Source: Pelomyxa schiedti (lineage: Eukaryota; Evosea; Pelobiontida; Pelomyxidae). Taken from it: a DNA stretch of 64,000 nt. Numbering within the stretch: the first letter of the stretch is position 1; each line of letters begins with the position of its first letter. Position numbers and translations under genes: made by a program. The notes beneath the pieces are model-generated. The model was not told where the DNA came from. It was given only the letters and a program-made list of their open reading frames with translations, and ran no database searches. Positions 11,267-24,048 of the stretch are shown piece by piece. The stretch lies in NCBI GenBank assembly GCA_020536535.1, contig JAHLWZ010000794.1, positions 103,469-167,468 on the forward strand, written 5' to 3'.

Positions 11267-14200
11267 TTTGAACAGTCTTTGCCGAGTGGGGGTCTATGTA
11301 TACAGTTGTCACGTTAGTGATGTTTGGTATGTGTGTAGTGCAAGTAAGGCTGCTATCTCTTCCCTGTTGTGTAGTTGTTAGCAAATAGCTGTTGGTGATT
11401 TTGTGTGATTGCTTGTGGATGACATACTGGAGGTGCCGGTATTCTTTTTCTTGTTCTTGGGTAAGGGATTCTATTACATGAGCAGTTTCTTCCAAATCCT
11501 TCTGCACCGCATTGATGTGTCCCTGTTAATGAGAGTGAGGAAGGGGTGTTTCGGACAAGGGAGCCACATGCCTGAAGAAGTGTGTCAGTATCCACTCTGT
11601 GCTGTTCAACCACTTTTCTCATCACTTCCGCCATTTCTTGCCGTAATTGTTCACATTGCGCCTCCTGTTCAGCTTTGGTGGGGAGTGTTGGCCCACCTTT
11701 GGCTGCCTTGGCTCGTATTTGGTCTTGAACCTTACGCCGAGGGTAGGAATGATGAGGAAGGTGGAAAGGAAAATACTGTGTGTGTTTCTTGCAATAAATG
11801 CATCCGTTGTGTTTGATTCACAGTAAGCTGCTGAATGAAACTTGCCTGGCGCTCTAGAAGTAAAACTTTTTCTTGTGATTGTTGCTCTAGAATTAGGGCG
11901 TGTCTGGAGTCCCGGAGTTGTTTCATCAACTGTTTTTCGGTTATTCATGATACACACAACTCAAAACTTACAGCTTTCATCTCATTATGATGACTTTGAA
12001 GTATTTCAAGCTTCTTGGCAAGATTTTGAACAACAACAGCTTCTCTCTCCTTAACATGATCCTGAAGAGTTTAAGTGGGAAGAATCGAGCTTAATTTTTA
12101 CTTGTTTAGTTTTATCTAAGGCTTCCTTGTTTCGTTGTACCAGCAATTGCATCTCCATCTGCTGTGAATCTGCCAATTTTTGTACTTGCATCTTATGATG
12201 CTCTCGAAGCATGGAATCCTCCTCTTCCATGCGCGTACGTTGGGATGTGTGGAAGCTCTGGTCAGCAGATGTGAGACCTTGCATGAATTCAGCTTTTTTC
12301 TCAGTGTGCTCTTCCTTGACTTTTCTCTTTTGGGTAGCATCAGCATGCTTGAGTTCATCCCTCAATTTCTCATCGAACTCCTGTTTTGTGTTACATGAAT
12401 AATGGAGATGAACAACGAACCAGTTTTTTTTTCTTGGCATTCTGGCGGTACTCTTTGATTAGAGCGTTAAATTCCGCACTTTGCTGCTTTTTGTGTTGTT
12501 CTGTTTCTAGAGTAATCCGCTGCTGCAATTGTTCACGTAACAGTGTATGCATGACAGTTAAAGCGTCCTGTATTGTTGTCTGTTCGAGAGAAATTGAAGG
12601 AAGCGTATATACCACATCCGTTTCCCCAGTCCTTGTGAGACATTCTATTTGAATAACTTGTTCTTCCCTCATTTTTTCATAGTGTCGCTGCTGAGCACTA
12701 ATAAGTGCCTGTGTTGCAGTAGCCTGATGTGCGCTTAATTGGTCACAGGCTTGCTTGTGAATCTACAATGAAATACGTAAAATGTTCAAATAATTTATGC
12801 AGTACCTCATCTTTTTGCTGCAGAGTCAGAGCGTGTTCCTCTACCATTTTTTGCAGCTCAAGTTTGATGAGGAATTGTGAAGTTGTTTCAGAAATGTCCA
12901 GTGTTGATACAGCCCTCTGTTGCTGTTGTACTTGTTTGTGAAGTTTTTTGGTTGCAGGAGTCTTTGGTGCCCTTTGCTGTTGTGAAACGAGTGAATAAAG
13001 AAAATTGCGTTTACTTGGAATCTGGCTTGGGTTCACTTTGTACTTGCTTTTCTTTTTCTTTTTGTGCTAATTCCTTTTGTGACTGCTTCTGGGCAGTGGT
13101 GGTCATCTGACAAGTGTTTCTATTCATAAAAATTGAACTCTGAAGAACATGCCTTTTCCCACTGTTTATAGGAAGTTTGGTGTTGTTTCAACAGATTCTC
13201 CAGTTCAGTCTTAAATCTTCTCACCTCATTTTCAGTTTCAACATCCAACTTTTTTTTTGCTTGTTCGTCCTATCCACACAGAGGGTGAGTAACACATGAT
13301 ATCATTGAATGAGAACCTCTTGCTGGAACTTCCGTTGGTGCTTGGCATTTTTATCAGAAAATCCATTCTCCACACGAAGTCTTTCAGCTTTTTGCCTGGA
13401 CTCAAGTGCCTCTCTGTCCTTTATGTTGTGAGTTCTGGTGACATAAATTTTTCAAAGTGAATACTCGCTGTTGCATCTTTTGTTGTCCTTGGATTTCTTG
13501 AAGCTGTTGCTTAACTAACTTTCTGTTTATGTTTTGCTTTATGGCCAGAGTTCGCTTTGCTGCCGTCTTGTGAACTGTCATTGGCCTTTGTCTAGGTGCC
13601 GCAGTAGGCCTCTGGGCTGCCGAAAAAGAATTAATAGACATAGGTAAGGCATGGAGTTTGAAACCTGCATCGACTCCCGAGGAACCTGAGGAGGTAATAA
13701 CCGGACCAGTTTGAGTTCCCAAAGAAGATAAAGGGGGAGCAGGAGAGGGTGATAGTGGAGGAGGATTGGATGTGCGATGTGTAGGTGATGAAGGAATACC
13801 AATAAGGGAAGGTGGGGATAATAGTGGTGGGGTAATTAATGGCGGTGGGGTAATTAAGGGGGGAGGAGTAAATAGAGGAGGGGGTAGGAGTGGCGGAGGG
13901 GACGTGATTGGTGGAGATGGGAGTGGGAGTGGGGGAGAGGCAATGACAGGTACAGGGGGAGGGGTTGCTGGTGGAATAGTGCATGGGGGTGGAGTAGTTG
14001 CTACTGGTGGGAGAGAGGGTGGAGGTGTTGATGGAACAGTTGCAATCGGAACAGTTAGTGCCATTGGAGGAGGGGAAGATGGAGGGGCAGCAAGAGGAAT
14101 TGTTGTATGGTGGGGCTGAGTTGGTGGCGATGGAGGAGGGACAAGGGATGCAGTAGTTGGTTGTGGTGAACTGGAAAGAGGTGCTGAACCCTCTAGAATG

Positions 14201-15947
14201 GGAGGAGGAGGAGGAGGAATGAAGTCAAGATGTGCTGGTGGTGGTGGGGTAGACGGGGGGCACGCCTTGGTGGTTTAAGTAATTCACAATCCCAAACTTC
14301 TTTTAAAACCTGAAACACTTGCTTTTTTTGTGCTTCTACTTGTTTGAGCATACTGAGTGCCTTCCTTTCTTCTTCGTTTACTTCTTCCAACGTCGCATCA
14401 TTTTCAGCAGCTTCCTCATCCGCCATTGCAGATTGGTACCTTTGAGGAATCTTGAGAATTGGAAATATCACAGAAATACTGTATTTCCACACCTCAGTAC
14501 AAGAGTAATAAGGGACTCAGTTGTACCACAGCTCTGAAGCCATTGGTGCTTTCATTAAGTTAGTTGTATTTCATTACTACCCTTACAAGTAATAAAAGAA
14601 AAACTTACAGTCATAAGCTGGGATACAGATGCCCTATCCTTTGGTTCCCTCATCAAACTTTTTGTGATAAAGTCGTTAAAGAGAGGGGACCAGTTTTGAG
14701 GTTTTTCCAGTTTTGGCGGATCTCTAAAGGGAATTTGCATCAGAGCCTTCATTGGGTGCATCTCAGCAAGGGGTGGCTCTCCATGGGCTAGTTCAAGAAG
14801 TGTTATTCCCAAACTCCATACATCGGCCTGAAGAAGTTGATATTGTCTTTTTGATTTTTTGAGGGATGTACCTTAGCGTCATATGGTACTGTGGAGACTT
14901 TGTTGGAAATAACCTCTGGGGCCATCCTTCAGAAAATTAATGTGAAGAACAAAGAGATATTGATACCAATAAGGAGTTCCAATAAATGTCTTCCTTGTTG
15001 GCTCTGATGTAGATATTTGTCCACAGACACCAAAGTCAACTAAGCAACATATCACTCAATAACAAAGAAAAAAGAAGGATCACCAAGTTTAATGGCACCA
15101 TGCTTTGTAATTAAGATGTTTGCCCCTAGGAAACAGTTAGATGGAAAGATAAGCTCCGTATACCTTTAATATCTCTATGAAGAAACCCAGCATTGTGCAA
15201 GTAAGCTAGACCTGCTAATGTATCTCTACAAACCAAGGCAATGAGTGGTTCAGGGAACGGTGCGTCAAGTTCTTGTGTGTGAATGAGGTTAACATCGAGA
15301 AGATAACTCACCTTGGTAGATGTCTGTTGCAGAACCGCCATCACAAAATTCCATTCCTATCTAAAAAAAACAACAGAAATGATACAAAAATAAATACATA
15401 TGGAAGAATCAAGAAAGTACACACAAACAATTCATCATTCCGTTTCCAACAACCAAAGTAACTAATGGAGAAACCAAAGTGAGTTCATTTTGTCTATGAA
15501 CTTGAGTTTTGATTTGAACGTACCCAACAATGTTGGGATGTCTGCACAAGGATAAAACTTGAATTTCAATTAGTAAATCATCAAATGTTTCATCCTCCTC
15601 AAGCTGGATGATTTTAATTGCCAACTCTTCAGTGGAAGAAACATGGCCTCCCTAGAGTTTTGTTGTGATTTATGTAAGTGGAATTAATGGGCTTTTGGCA
15701 ATATTCCTTGTACGGAAAGCAACCTTGTAAACGATACCTTCACAAAATGAAAGGTTACGTTACCCAGAGAGAAAAAGGAGGGGAAAAAAACACGGTGGGT
15801 GAGCACATACCAAAGGAGCCCTCTGCAATAACGGAATCTAAGCGAAGAACGTCATTTGGATCTTCCTGCGTGACAGATCGCGTGAATTACAACGAACCCG
15901 CAATGTGCGTACGTTACCTTGCGACAAAAGGGCTCCAAGCACGACAT
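11262..15947 (-). CDS. SLK/LOK-like GCK (Ste20-family) Ser/Thr kinase with Pro-rich linker and coiled-coil tail
   Basis: ATG at 15945-15947. The kinase domain is complete across many small exons, including a 14-nt microexon encoding part of GSFGIVYK. It shows AIKIIQLEEDE (VAIK lysine), EIQVLSLCRHPNIVGYFGCW, the hinge IGMEFCDGG, HRDIKGANILI, DFGVCGQIS, and FIGTPYWMAPEV with ADVWSLGITLLELAHGEPP. This is the Ste20 GCK signature, closest by eye to SLK/LOK and MST kinases. After the kinase comes an acidic helical segment, a long proline-rich linker (about 14240-13700), then about 600 residues of Gln/Glu/Lys-rich coiled coil down to 11262, resembling the PKK-type C-terminal region of SLK/LOK. Such kinases phosphorylate ERM-type or Polo-type substrates and act at the cortex; that role is inferred here. 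An intron of 44 bp separates the acidic helix from the Pro-rich part. Confidence 0.85.
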
Positions 15948-16194
15948 CAAATAATAGAAAAAAAAAGAAATGTTGTTGTGACAGTGACTGAAAGTTACAC
16001 GAAAGGCCCGAACGAACGAAATCTGATCTGCAGGCAAACGAATCATCATAAAAGAGAATTTACAAATACAAAAAAAAAAAAGGCACATCTTGTGTTCACA
16101 ATAGACTAGTGATGGACACACCCTGATACACCAAATAAAAGTTGTATTTTTCCCCCAAAACAGGTCCACCAAAAAATCAAAACCAGGCCAACAT
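15948..16194. other. intergenic spacer / kinase promoter
   Basis: About 250 bp between the end of the ITFG1-like gene and the kinase start, both on minus. It must hold the terminator of one and the promoter of the other. An A12 run lies at about 16069-16080. No other element is evident. Confidence 0.5.
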
Positions 16195-19013
16195 TTAGAG
16201 AGATACAGGAGCCTTCTCTTCCTTTTTGTCTTCTTCCTGTGAAAGCAGTGAGAAATCTTAATAACATGAGGAGAATTTAAGTATTTAGGTACCTTTTCTT
16301 TCCACCGGTACCATAGAATAATGCCACCAAGGCCACCCAGAGCTAAAACCAAAGCAATAATTACCCAAAACAATACTCCAGTTGCTGTTATGTACAACTC
16401 CATCTTCCATCTGTGAAAAACCGGGTGAGAGAAACATAGAAAAGAATCGCAGAAAACCTATCAACATTACTTGGCGGGAATGTTACAAAAACAACTTGGG
16501 AGTTTGGTACAATAGACTCGAAGTACTGTGTCCATGTTTCAACCATGGGTATGCCACAAAATGCAGTAGAAATGTAGTTGGAAACTCGTCCCAACCCAAA
16601 GAATAAATAGGGAGGAAGTAGGGACAAATAACTAGATTGAGAAAGTTGTGTTCCTACGTGCAAGAAATGTGAGGAAAAACACAAAGTGATGTGAAGATAC
16701 CAGCAACTCCAAGGTTATGTCCGCCGGTGTCAGTAAACGTGAGTTTCACAACACCGCCAGGTTGGTTAACCCCGTAGGGTTTTGGATCTGGAACAGTTTC
16801 CCCCTCCTTACACCAGACATCACAGACTCCATTGAGAACTAAAAGCAATCACTTTTGCTACGAAATTGAAAGAGACAAACCAACGGTTTTAAAGAATAGT
16901 GCATCTGGCTCAAATCCATTAAATACAGCTTCAACTCTAGATTTCCCAGACATTGATACAACAGATGGATCAACTAGAACAAGTATGTCAAGGCTTCCCT
17001 GTGCGCCTCTAAGTTGCTTCAACGGTACTAGTAATTCATACCCCATCTCCTATATCAAAGAAAGCAGCTGCATAGGCTCCATTTATATCGGTTAATGCCT
17101 GCAAGGTGGTTAATTAGCAACGGAATTCAACCATATCACCTTAATGTTTGCAGCATCATTTCTGACAAGAGTCCGGGTGCCAGCTGATATTTGTGCATCA
17201 CTGCAGTTGGCAGAAGAAGAGCATTTGGTGTTTTTCCACAGTTGTATGGAGACGGAAACATTCTGTACCGAAATCAACAAGTCAGGGAATCCATCAATAT
17301 CATAGTCGCCTGTATCGTGGTTACCGAGTAATCTCCCATATTTTAATGCAATACCTGCATGAACAGTCAAAGGAAAATCAGGGTGAATAAAGAATGGCGT
17401 TGGAAGGGGCACTACAACGAGTGATTCGTTCTAAGAAAGAAATGAGTTAAATCCAGGGTCAGATATTATACAGTAGGATCGGATAAGCTAAAAAGGAAAT
17501 CTGGGAAAGCTGTGCACATCGAAGAGCTTGACAGGCAGTTATCACCACCAGAAAGTCCAGAACACACTTTCATCTGAAGAACTCGCGTTAAAATTATTCA
17601 GTTCTTCTGTGAAAGACCGTACTTGAGAGTTGTATGCAATCCAAATTTCTGCTTGACCATTATTATTGACAGGAAAAACCATATCTATTGCAGCATCACG
17701 ATCTATGGTTCAACATAAGAACTGGATGTACATGTAAAAAAAAAGGGTGTACCAAAATCTATAAATAAGACTTGTCCAGCACCCTCGGGTGCAGTAAATT
17801 TCCTTTGGCGAGAGTATCTGGAGTCATCACGATTCCAGATCCACATTTCAAAAAATGTATCCGTGCCATCCTTTTGACTGTTTGTTGGGGGAAAAAATGG
17901 GAATAAAACCAACAGTTGTTGTAAGGAATAAATCAGGATGACAATCTCCATCCAAATCCACAAAGGATGCACTATGAGGAGAAGATAGCAGCGGCAGTTC
18001 ACCACTTACACTTTTGTTTTGTTAATACACTTTCCTGTTGTTATGAAGCTTCATACATGGAGAAGGTGTCATTTCCATTATTCAACCACACAACTGTTGT
18101 GCCATCTGAAATCCCAAGGAGGTCAACAAGCATGTCTGAATTCCAATCAAACAATAGTACTTGGTCGTCAGCATGATAGAGATCAATGTAATCTCCTATT
18201 AGAGCAATACCAAGTTATTGAGGAGTGCAGGGTTTTGGGACATACTGAAAGACCAATGATTAGAAGAGTTTCTATTTCGTAAATAAAGGTGCAAAGAGAG
18301 AAATCCATTTCCCTCTTCGTTACATGTGACTAGAAAATCCAGCCAGCCGTCATGATTGAAATCCGACTGGAATTGTTAGGAAGGAGAGGAAAAAGAAAGT
18401 AATTCAACATACAGGAGCAACGTTCACAATAGGATATGTTTCATTAATTATTGCGAAAATAGAGAATTTCCAGTCATCTTTTTTACAAAAAAATTGTGAA
18501 TAATGGCCATTGCAGTTATGAAATAGGTACATGGACTCCATTGATACACTATTACACTAAGTTGGTCGTCTGAGATTACGAATATATCAGTGCTGCAAAT
18601 AAATTATTATTCGCAAGAAAATTACAATTCATAGTACTATTGATCGTTGTCAACGTCACCAAAGCTTGCCACACGCCCATACATATCAGACATTCCAACT
18701 TGAGCTGTAGCATTGCTGAAGCAATCAGACGAAAAATGAGGCCTTGATTGTTTTCATACACTGTGTAAGGAAAAAGGGGAAAAACAAAAAAAAAAAAAAA
18801 AAAAACGAGAGAATGCACACTGATGGACAGTTGCGGGGTTCAACCATTGTGCACTCATTGATCCCAAAGTACCACCCAAACAACCTACCAACGTATTGAG
18901 GGGAAAAAAAATCAGGAAGTAACGTGGCTCTAGAGCCAACGAGCATCCCACAATCCCTTACCTAGGCATAACACCAACAACGCCCAAAACGCGACGCCAC
19001 CGCGTCGTTCCAT
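16195..19013 (-). CDS. ITFG1: ITFG1/TIP-like (T-cell immunomodulatory protein) FG-GAP membrane protein
   Basis: ATG at 19011-19013, TAA at 16195-16197. The N-terminus is a signal peptide (Arg-Arg followed by VAFWALLVLCL). The body is an FG-GAP/VCBS beta-propeller; the clearest repeat is GDYDIDGFPDLLISVQN near 17300. Family-specific blocks are present in order: NGFEPDALFFKTV, YGVNQPGGVVKLTFTD, FGLGRVSNYISTAF, GIPMVETWTQYFESIVPNSQ, then one membrane span (VIIALVLALGGLGGIILWY) and a short acidic tail (EEDKKEEKAPVSL). This matches the order in animal ITFG1 (GVNQPG, GLGRSANF, IIPNSQ, TM). It is a type I membrane protein of the secretory pathway or surface. Homologues occur from plants to animals; molecular role poorly known. 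The gene has many introns, and exons between 18950 and 18450 are less sure. Confidence 0.85.
18787..18805. repeat. poly(A)/poly(T) run in an intron
   Basis: A mononucleotide A run of about 19 bases on the plus strand within the ITFG1-like gene, most likely intronic. Confidence 0.7.
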
Positions 19014-20387
19014 AGTCCTTAAATCTTACGAAACAACAAGAAAAAAAAACAAACGAAAAAGGAGAAAAAAAATAAACTAATCAAAAAGTTGGGGAACCCA
19101 TGAGCGTCACCAACACCAAAAAAGAAGCTGGAATACAGTCCCTCAACGGGGCGCACAGAGCCAATGACATTGGGATTTCAGGGGGAAAAAATCTCAACTG
19201 TGGGAAAGGGAAAGGTTCTCTTTGTTTGTTATCTTTCAACAATCAGGATTGGGAGTCTGCAATTAATGCCGGGATTCTTCCTAAGAATAAAGCAGCAGGC
19301 ACCAGATTTCTGTGTCAAACTCAGAACTGTATCAACTTTGACCTCCTTTGCATCGTCAGTCATCAGGGACTGAGTCTCAGATATAACCACAAGGGTTGCT
19401 GAGCGGAGGGACTTTTCTACATCAATAACCAATATGAAGAGGATATGCTGATTTGGCTTTGTAGGAACTACTACTGCCGAGAGCCAGCAGAACGATACGA
19501 TCTTTACGTAGCAAGAGAAGGGAAGGTCTATGAACAAATACTCAAACACGAGGGAATCCAGGTCCGTTGGCTTCAGGATGCACATATTTGTTGGTTTTTT
19601 CATCGTTCTGGGCGAACGGGAACATTTATGATCCAGCTCCTACTGCATTGATAAATTCCCCGTAGCTTGCCGAAGGTGTCCCATCTCCTTCACCATCACA
19701 TCATGCCTCATGATTATATTCTCCTTCAGAATCATCTGAAAAACGCAACACCGCCGAGGTGTCAGTTTGGTTGTGACTCAGATGGTCAGGGTGATTGATT
19801 GGTCATCATTCCCGTAAATACGGAGCACGTGTGCCCAATGCCTTGAACAACGAAGGCTTTCTGTTGGGCGAAACAAGTTGGAACCCCTCCCACAATATAC
19901 TTTCTGGAATCCAAGGTCGGCCACATATGTCCCACCGAATCGGCCACATGCGCATTCGTAGCTGTTGTCTGTGAGGTCGCGGTGGGTTGTTTTGCTCTCG
20001 TCGCCTGCGGCGTTTGTTTTTTTTTTAACGGAGTTCCAGTAAAGAGTCCTCCTGATTCCCATCAAATTTGGAGGCAGGGCAACGACGCCAACGATAGAAT
20101 CATTGGTGACACCAACAAACTTTTATGTTTTGGTTATAAACAACAGAGTGTGAAGTGGACAGCAGCGGGGAGATCTGTGTTTTACGCAAATAGACGTAGT
20201 GGATAGCAGCGTTGTAGGGGCGTCACAACTCACAGGAGATCTGTGTAGAGTCTCGCAACATCTCCCTTTGATAGGTGACATCGTTAAAAGCTATTTGGTG
20301 GACCTATTGCTTCAACTTCCCAAGAGGGTTCTCTTGTCAATACTAATATTGATATGTGAGGATTTGTGATCCAGAAAATTCCCACTG
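19014..20387. other. gene-poor region upstream of the ITFG1-like gene
   Basis: Two minus-strand open frames (19229-19603, 124 codons; 19778-20065) have plausible amino-acid composition (for example VIDVEKSLRSATLVVISETQ) but no recognised domain, no clear start and no convincing splice partners. They could be exons of an unrecognised gene or decayed mobile-element sequence. The first 100 bases probably contain the ITFG1-like promoter. Confidence 0.4.
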
Positions 20388-21163
20388 TGTGAAGTTCACG
20401 GAAAGTGACCCTTTTTTTACGAGGCACTAATACTTACAGCATTGAAAACCCCAGGAGGCACAGCTGCTCACCTGGACCACACCCACTAATCCAGGTAATT
20501 GATGCTTAGTAAGGCAAAAACAGTTCTCGGAAGGCTACTTATGTTCTTGGCACTTAAGGGAGTTGGTGGTGAACCTGGTTTTTACCGTTGATTGCCTTTC
20601 TGCTTCTAACATCCCTCTGCACAGAATTACCTGACTGCAGCCGAGCATTACTTGATGTATGACTTCTGCCCCCTTTTTTTCTTTATTTGCCACTAAGTGC
20701 AAATAACTACTTCTTGACAGTGACCAGTTGCTGGTGGTATTGGAAGTACTCTATAAAACAAGATGAAATGTGGAAATAACAAACCAGAGATCCTCTCTTG
20801 CTCTTCAGAAGCTCAACAGTCTTGCCAGAGTTCCCTCTGTGGATGCGACTTAAATTCTGGAATCCAAATGCATTTGGTGGTGTTGTTCTCCTGATAAACG
20901 GCCACTGAGAGCTCTCCCCTGCTGTGCATAGCTTTTGCTTCAGGACTTGAAATCCAGTATTTTTTCCTTACTTTAAGCAATGTTTTGTTTAACTATGCTA
21001 ATGACTCAGTTGGCCTAAACCAAACGTTGGTTGTTCCAGCTCTCCAATGTGTGCAGTTCACTTAAGGTGGCCCTTTTTTTATCAGGCACTAAGTAAGTCT
21101 TCTAGCTTTGAAAAACTCAGGACCACTTTTCTCCAGAAATCTGGGTAATTGATGCTTATTAAG
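20388..21163. repeat. two diverged copies of a ~120-bp dispersed repeat
   Basis: The segments 20388-20514 and 21048-21163 align in the same orientation. Shared blocks are a GTTCAC...TGACCC/TGGCCC-T7 stretch, GGCACTAA, GAAAA-C-CAG, and GGTAATTGATGCTTA-TAAG. The copies are about 660 bp apart and differ by small indels. The intervening DNA has no gene that I can support. Confidence 0.65.
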
Positions 21164-21325
21164 ACACCTTGTGTATGCTTAACCAATATGGCAGTGACTT
21201 AGGCACTATGGCTCTGAATTGTTGGAATTCTGATAACAATGTAGGGGGTTACCTTTAGGGTCAAGCAATGTCTGAATAGGCATGTCCAATAATTCTCCAA
21301 ATAATAACTAAACTTGAAAGAAGGT

Positions 21326-21755
21326 TTATGGAAGAATCTCAGGAAGAAGTCCTTCAATGTGCAGTTTAGCAAGATTATTAAGGTTCTGACCTTTTTCTTT
21401 GAAGTAATTAACGTACCACCCTGCAGGAATATTGAGTACTTCCAAACAAGGAACAGTTGGACATACCACATAAGGTACGTTTTGAATATATGTTCTGTTA
21501 TTATGATGTATAGACAGCTGGAAAACACCACACATTGGTGCACCAAAGGTGAACTGAATGGTGATCAGATAATTTCTTGTGGATTCTGGGATGGGAAACT
21601 CAGTAGTTCCAGTGGATTTAGATGACACCCTTTTAGGGTGACTCACGTGTATCCCTTGACAACACAGCCCATTGAAGACTGAGATATGTTGTTCCCAATC
21701 AAAGGGAAACAGCCGGAAAAAAAAAATTTCGTATTTCACCGTCAAGCGATTTCAT
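21326..21755 (-). CDS. doubtful small gene, unknown product
   Basis: From an ATG at 21753-21755, a 5' exon MKSLD can be spliced to a long open exon ending with TAA at 21326. It encodes about 120 residues containing TEFPIPESTRNYLITIQFTF, PMCGVFQLSIHHNNRTYIQN and VPYVVCPTVPCLEVLNIP. The composition (Cys, Thr, Asn, beta-strand-like) would suit an extracellular domain, but there is no signal peptide and I recognise no family. It sits in a repeat-bearing gene-poor stretch. It could be one exon of a larger gene or chance. Confidence 0.3.
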
Positions 21756-22039
21756 GCTTGTGTTTTGTAAAACTCAACATTTTACGTTATAAGATCATGA
21801 GAGTGTTACACAGAGGCTGATATTACATTTCTTGTACAGTCTGCCGTACAGTATACTGACTCTTCCTTTCAATGTGAGTCTCCAATTTAAAACATAATTT
21901 ATCACTGTAAGTCTTTACCTAATTTACATTCGTTATTGGGATGAATTCTATTGAGTTGCAATACTGTTATGCCTTGGCTTCTTGGCTCACTCTCTGGAAT
22001 ATTGGACCCGATTCACTGGGATTACTGTGGATTGCTCTC

Positions 22040-22385
22040 TCCAATTGTTCTGGTGAAAACTGGAAGTTGTGGGGTGGGGTTGTTCTTTGCCATGGCCGCA
22101 GCTCTTTTCCAAAAGAGCTGTTGCTGATTGGGCTGGGAACAGCACCATCTCGGTAATAATTCTTCTGGTGGAAACTGGGACAGTTGGAGAGAGTTCAGTG
22201 CTTTGGGGGGGGATATGTTGTGGGGTGTGTGGGTGTTCCTTGGCCACGGCCACAGCTTTTTCCATCGATAGCTGTTGCTGATTGGGCTGGGGAAACACTC
22301 CCCCACTCCCGACATATTGTGGAGCCTGTCTGGGAGTGCTTTGTTGTTCTTGGCCGCGGCCACAGCTCTTTCATTGTTACGTTTC
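22040..22385. repeat. degenerate tandem repeat, about three units
   Basis: Three units share TGTTC(T/C)TTG(G)CC-(A/G)CGGCC(A/G)CAGCT and two share AGCTGTTGCTGATTGGGCTG. Unit starts are near 22078, 22228 and 22339, so the period is 110-150 bp. Indels are frequent. Open frames across it simply reflect the repeat. Confidence 0.6.
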
Positions 22386-23338
22386 ATCAGTTACGGGCCG
22401 TACTTGTGGTTGATTTTTTGAACTGTTGTTTCCTCAGTGACAAATGTGATAGGGATAAGTTCCAACTTGGTCTGCAGTGGTACCATGACTGAATACAGAC
22501 GGAATTAAGATAGAATACCCTTCACCAAAACAATAACAGCAAAAGGAGAAAAGATATTATTTGTGCTGGATGCTTGGGGTGTGTCAGTCGATTACGATCA
22601 CTCCATTGTCATCCTTGTGATAGGTGGTTGCTGTAGTGGATGCAGTGGCAGTGGTTCTTCACTGGATAATAGGCAGTGGCCTTGGTTTGGTCTCACCCAT
22701 AATCGCCATCTGCAGCCACTGCATCGTTAACTTGCGGCAGGGAAGGAGTGACTGTGATTTGGAGATCACTTGATTCACTGTTACCAAATTTTGGTTGGGA
22801 TGTCGATGGAGGGCACTGTGGGTGTCAATAGTTTGAGCTGGAGTGCTCATCATATACCCTCAGAAAACTGTGTACTTCCAATCACGTTGCTGTCTGGCTA
22901 CCCACGTCGATAAAGGGTGAGTCGCCGCACCCACGCTTATCGATGACCTAAGTTGTAGGAGTACGAAGGGGGTCCCCCAACACACAGCACGTTATTCCTT
23001 GATTTGTTCAGTTCTCGGAACTGAGAACTCCAAAAAATACAAAGGAACTTCGTGTTCTTAGGTAGTGTCAAGAAAGTATTTAATTGACGCAAGATCGCCA
23101 GCCATTGACTCTGTGAATGGAGGATATAAGGTAAGAGTGTCCTCGGTGAAGTTCAAGGCCAACTTGCTGTTATTCCCAGTTAAAAAAAAAAAAAAAACAG
23201 TACAAGAGGCTGTAACAAAGATACTTTAAGTCAGTGGCACGTGAAATGACTGCACATAGCTCCGTTGCTGGAATCCACTTGAAGGCATTTTTTTCCGTTC
23301 CACAGAGGACTCTGTTCTTGGTGTGATTTAGGTTTTTT
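22386..23338. other. gene-poor region
   Basis: No supported gene. A minus-strand frame at 22659-22853 is short and without features. An A15 run lies at about 23183-23197. Confidence 0.4.
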
Positions 23339-24048
23339 TTATCTTGGCTCCCATGAACTAACACTCATATTCCAGAGCCTTGCTTCCCTGAAAATTTTGG
23401 CGCTGATATAAGGAACACTGGCGATATACATAATGTAATTTCTTGAGACTGAAACATGCACACTGAACTCCTAGCAGAAATGTTTACTGAGCGCCTCAAC
23501 AATGAAAAACCAAACCTGGTGCAGAAGTCTCTGCATTACATCAATACTGTGTAACAGATCGCGTTCAGAGACAGTAACAGGAGTGCTTTGCATTGACGGC
23601 GTTGCAGTGGTGGAAGTGGAAGTTGTTGTGGTGGAGGAATTTCCCGTCATTGTGTTATATCCGGCACCAAACACACCCACTGTCTCCTCAGAAAACTCCC
23701 TTGCAGCACCACATTGGATGCACAACTCTCCTTCCTTAAGTGACCCACCTAAATGTGACCAACCAATTTCATTGGAAGGGCACGAATGGTTCACATGATT
23801 CAAATGAAACACAAACCGAAATCAGACCAGCACTGGCAAGTTCCCCTGTGCGAGCACCGTGTTTCTCTGCCCAACAAAAAGTATTTCTCCCCTCCAATGA
23901 CACACATTGGCAACTAAAGTGGTTCTTCCCACTCAGAATGGCCAAGAACACGAAATAAAAAGAAACTCACCACGCCGGCTGCTTTGATGTTGGGAAAAAG
24001 TTCCCTGGTGTGGCACACTGGAGAGCACCATTTACTGTCTCGTCTCAT
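23339..24048 (-). CDS. Cys-rich protein of unknown function
   Basis: ATG at 24046-24048. Exon 1 encodes KWCSPVCHTRELFPNIKAAG. Exon 2 (about 23904-23823) encodes LPMCVIGGEKYFLLGRETRC and SHRGTCQCWSDF. Exon 3 continues GGSLKEGELCIQCGAAREF, a Ser/Thr-rich linker, and SERDLLHSIDVMQRLLHQ. The spaced cysteines (CxxxC, a lone C, CxxxxxCxC, CxxC) suggest a zinc-binding fold, but the spacing fits no family I know. The last exon is uncertain: two 3' splice choices give different C-termini, so the stop may be at 23339 or some 30 bases upstream of it. The gene is divergent from the calcineurin gene, 428 bp away. Confidence 0.5.

Noticed and set aside
13766-14119. Gly-rich plus-strand frame
   Set aside because: Antisense of the kinase's proline-rich linker.
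23770-23815. SET-domain-like NHSC motif (VNHSCPSNEIGW) on minus
   Set aside because: Splicing that keeps the frame places this stretch inside an intron (GTTTGTG...CATTTAG); no other SET motif is present.
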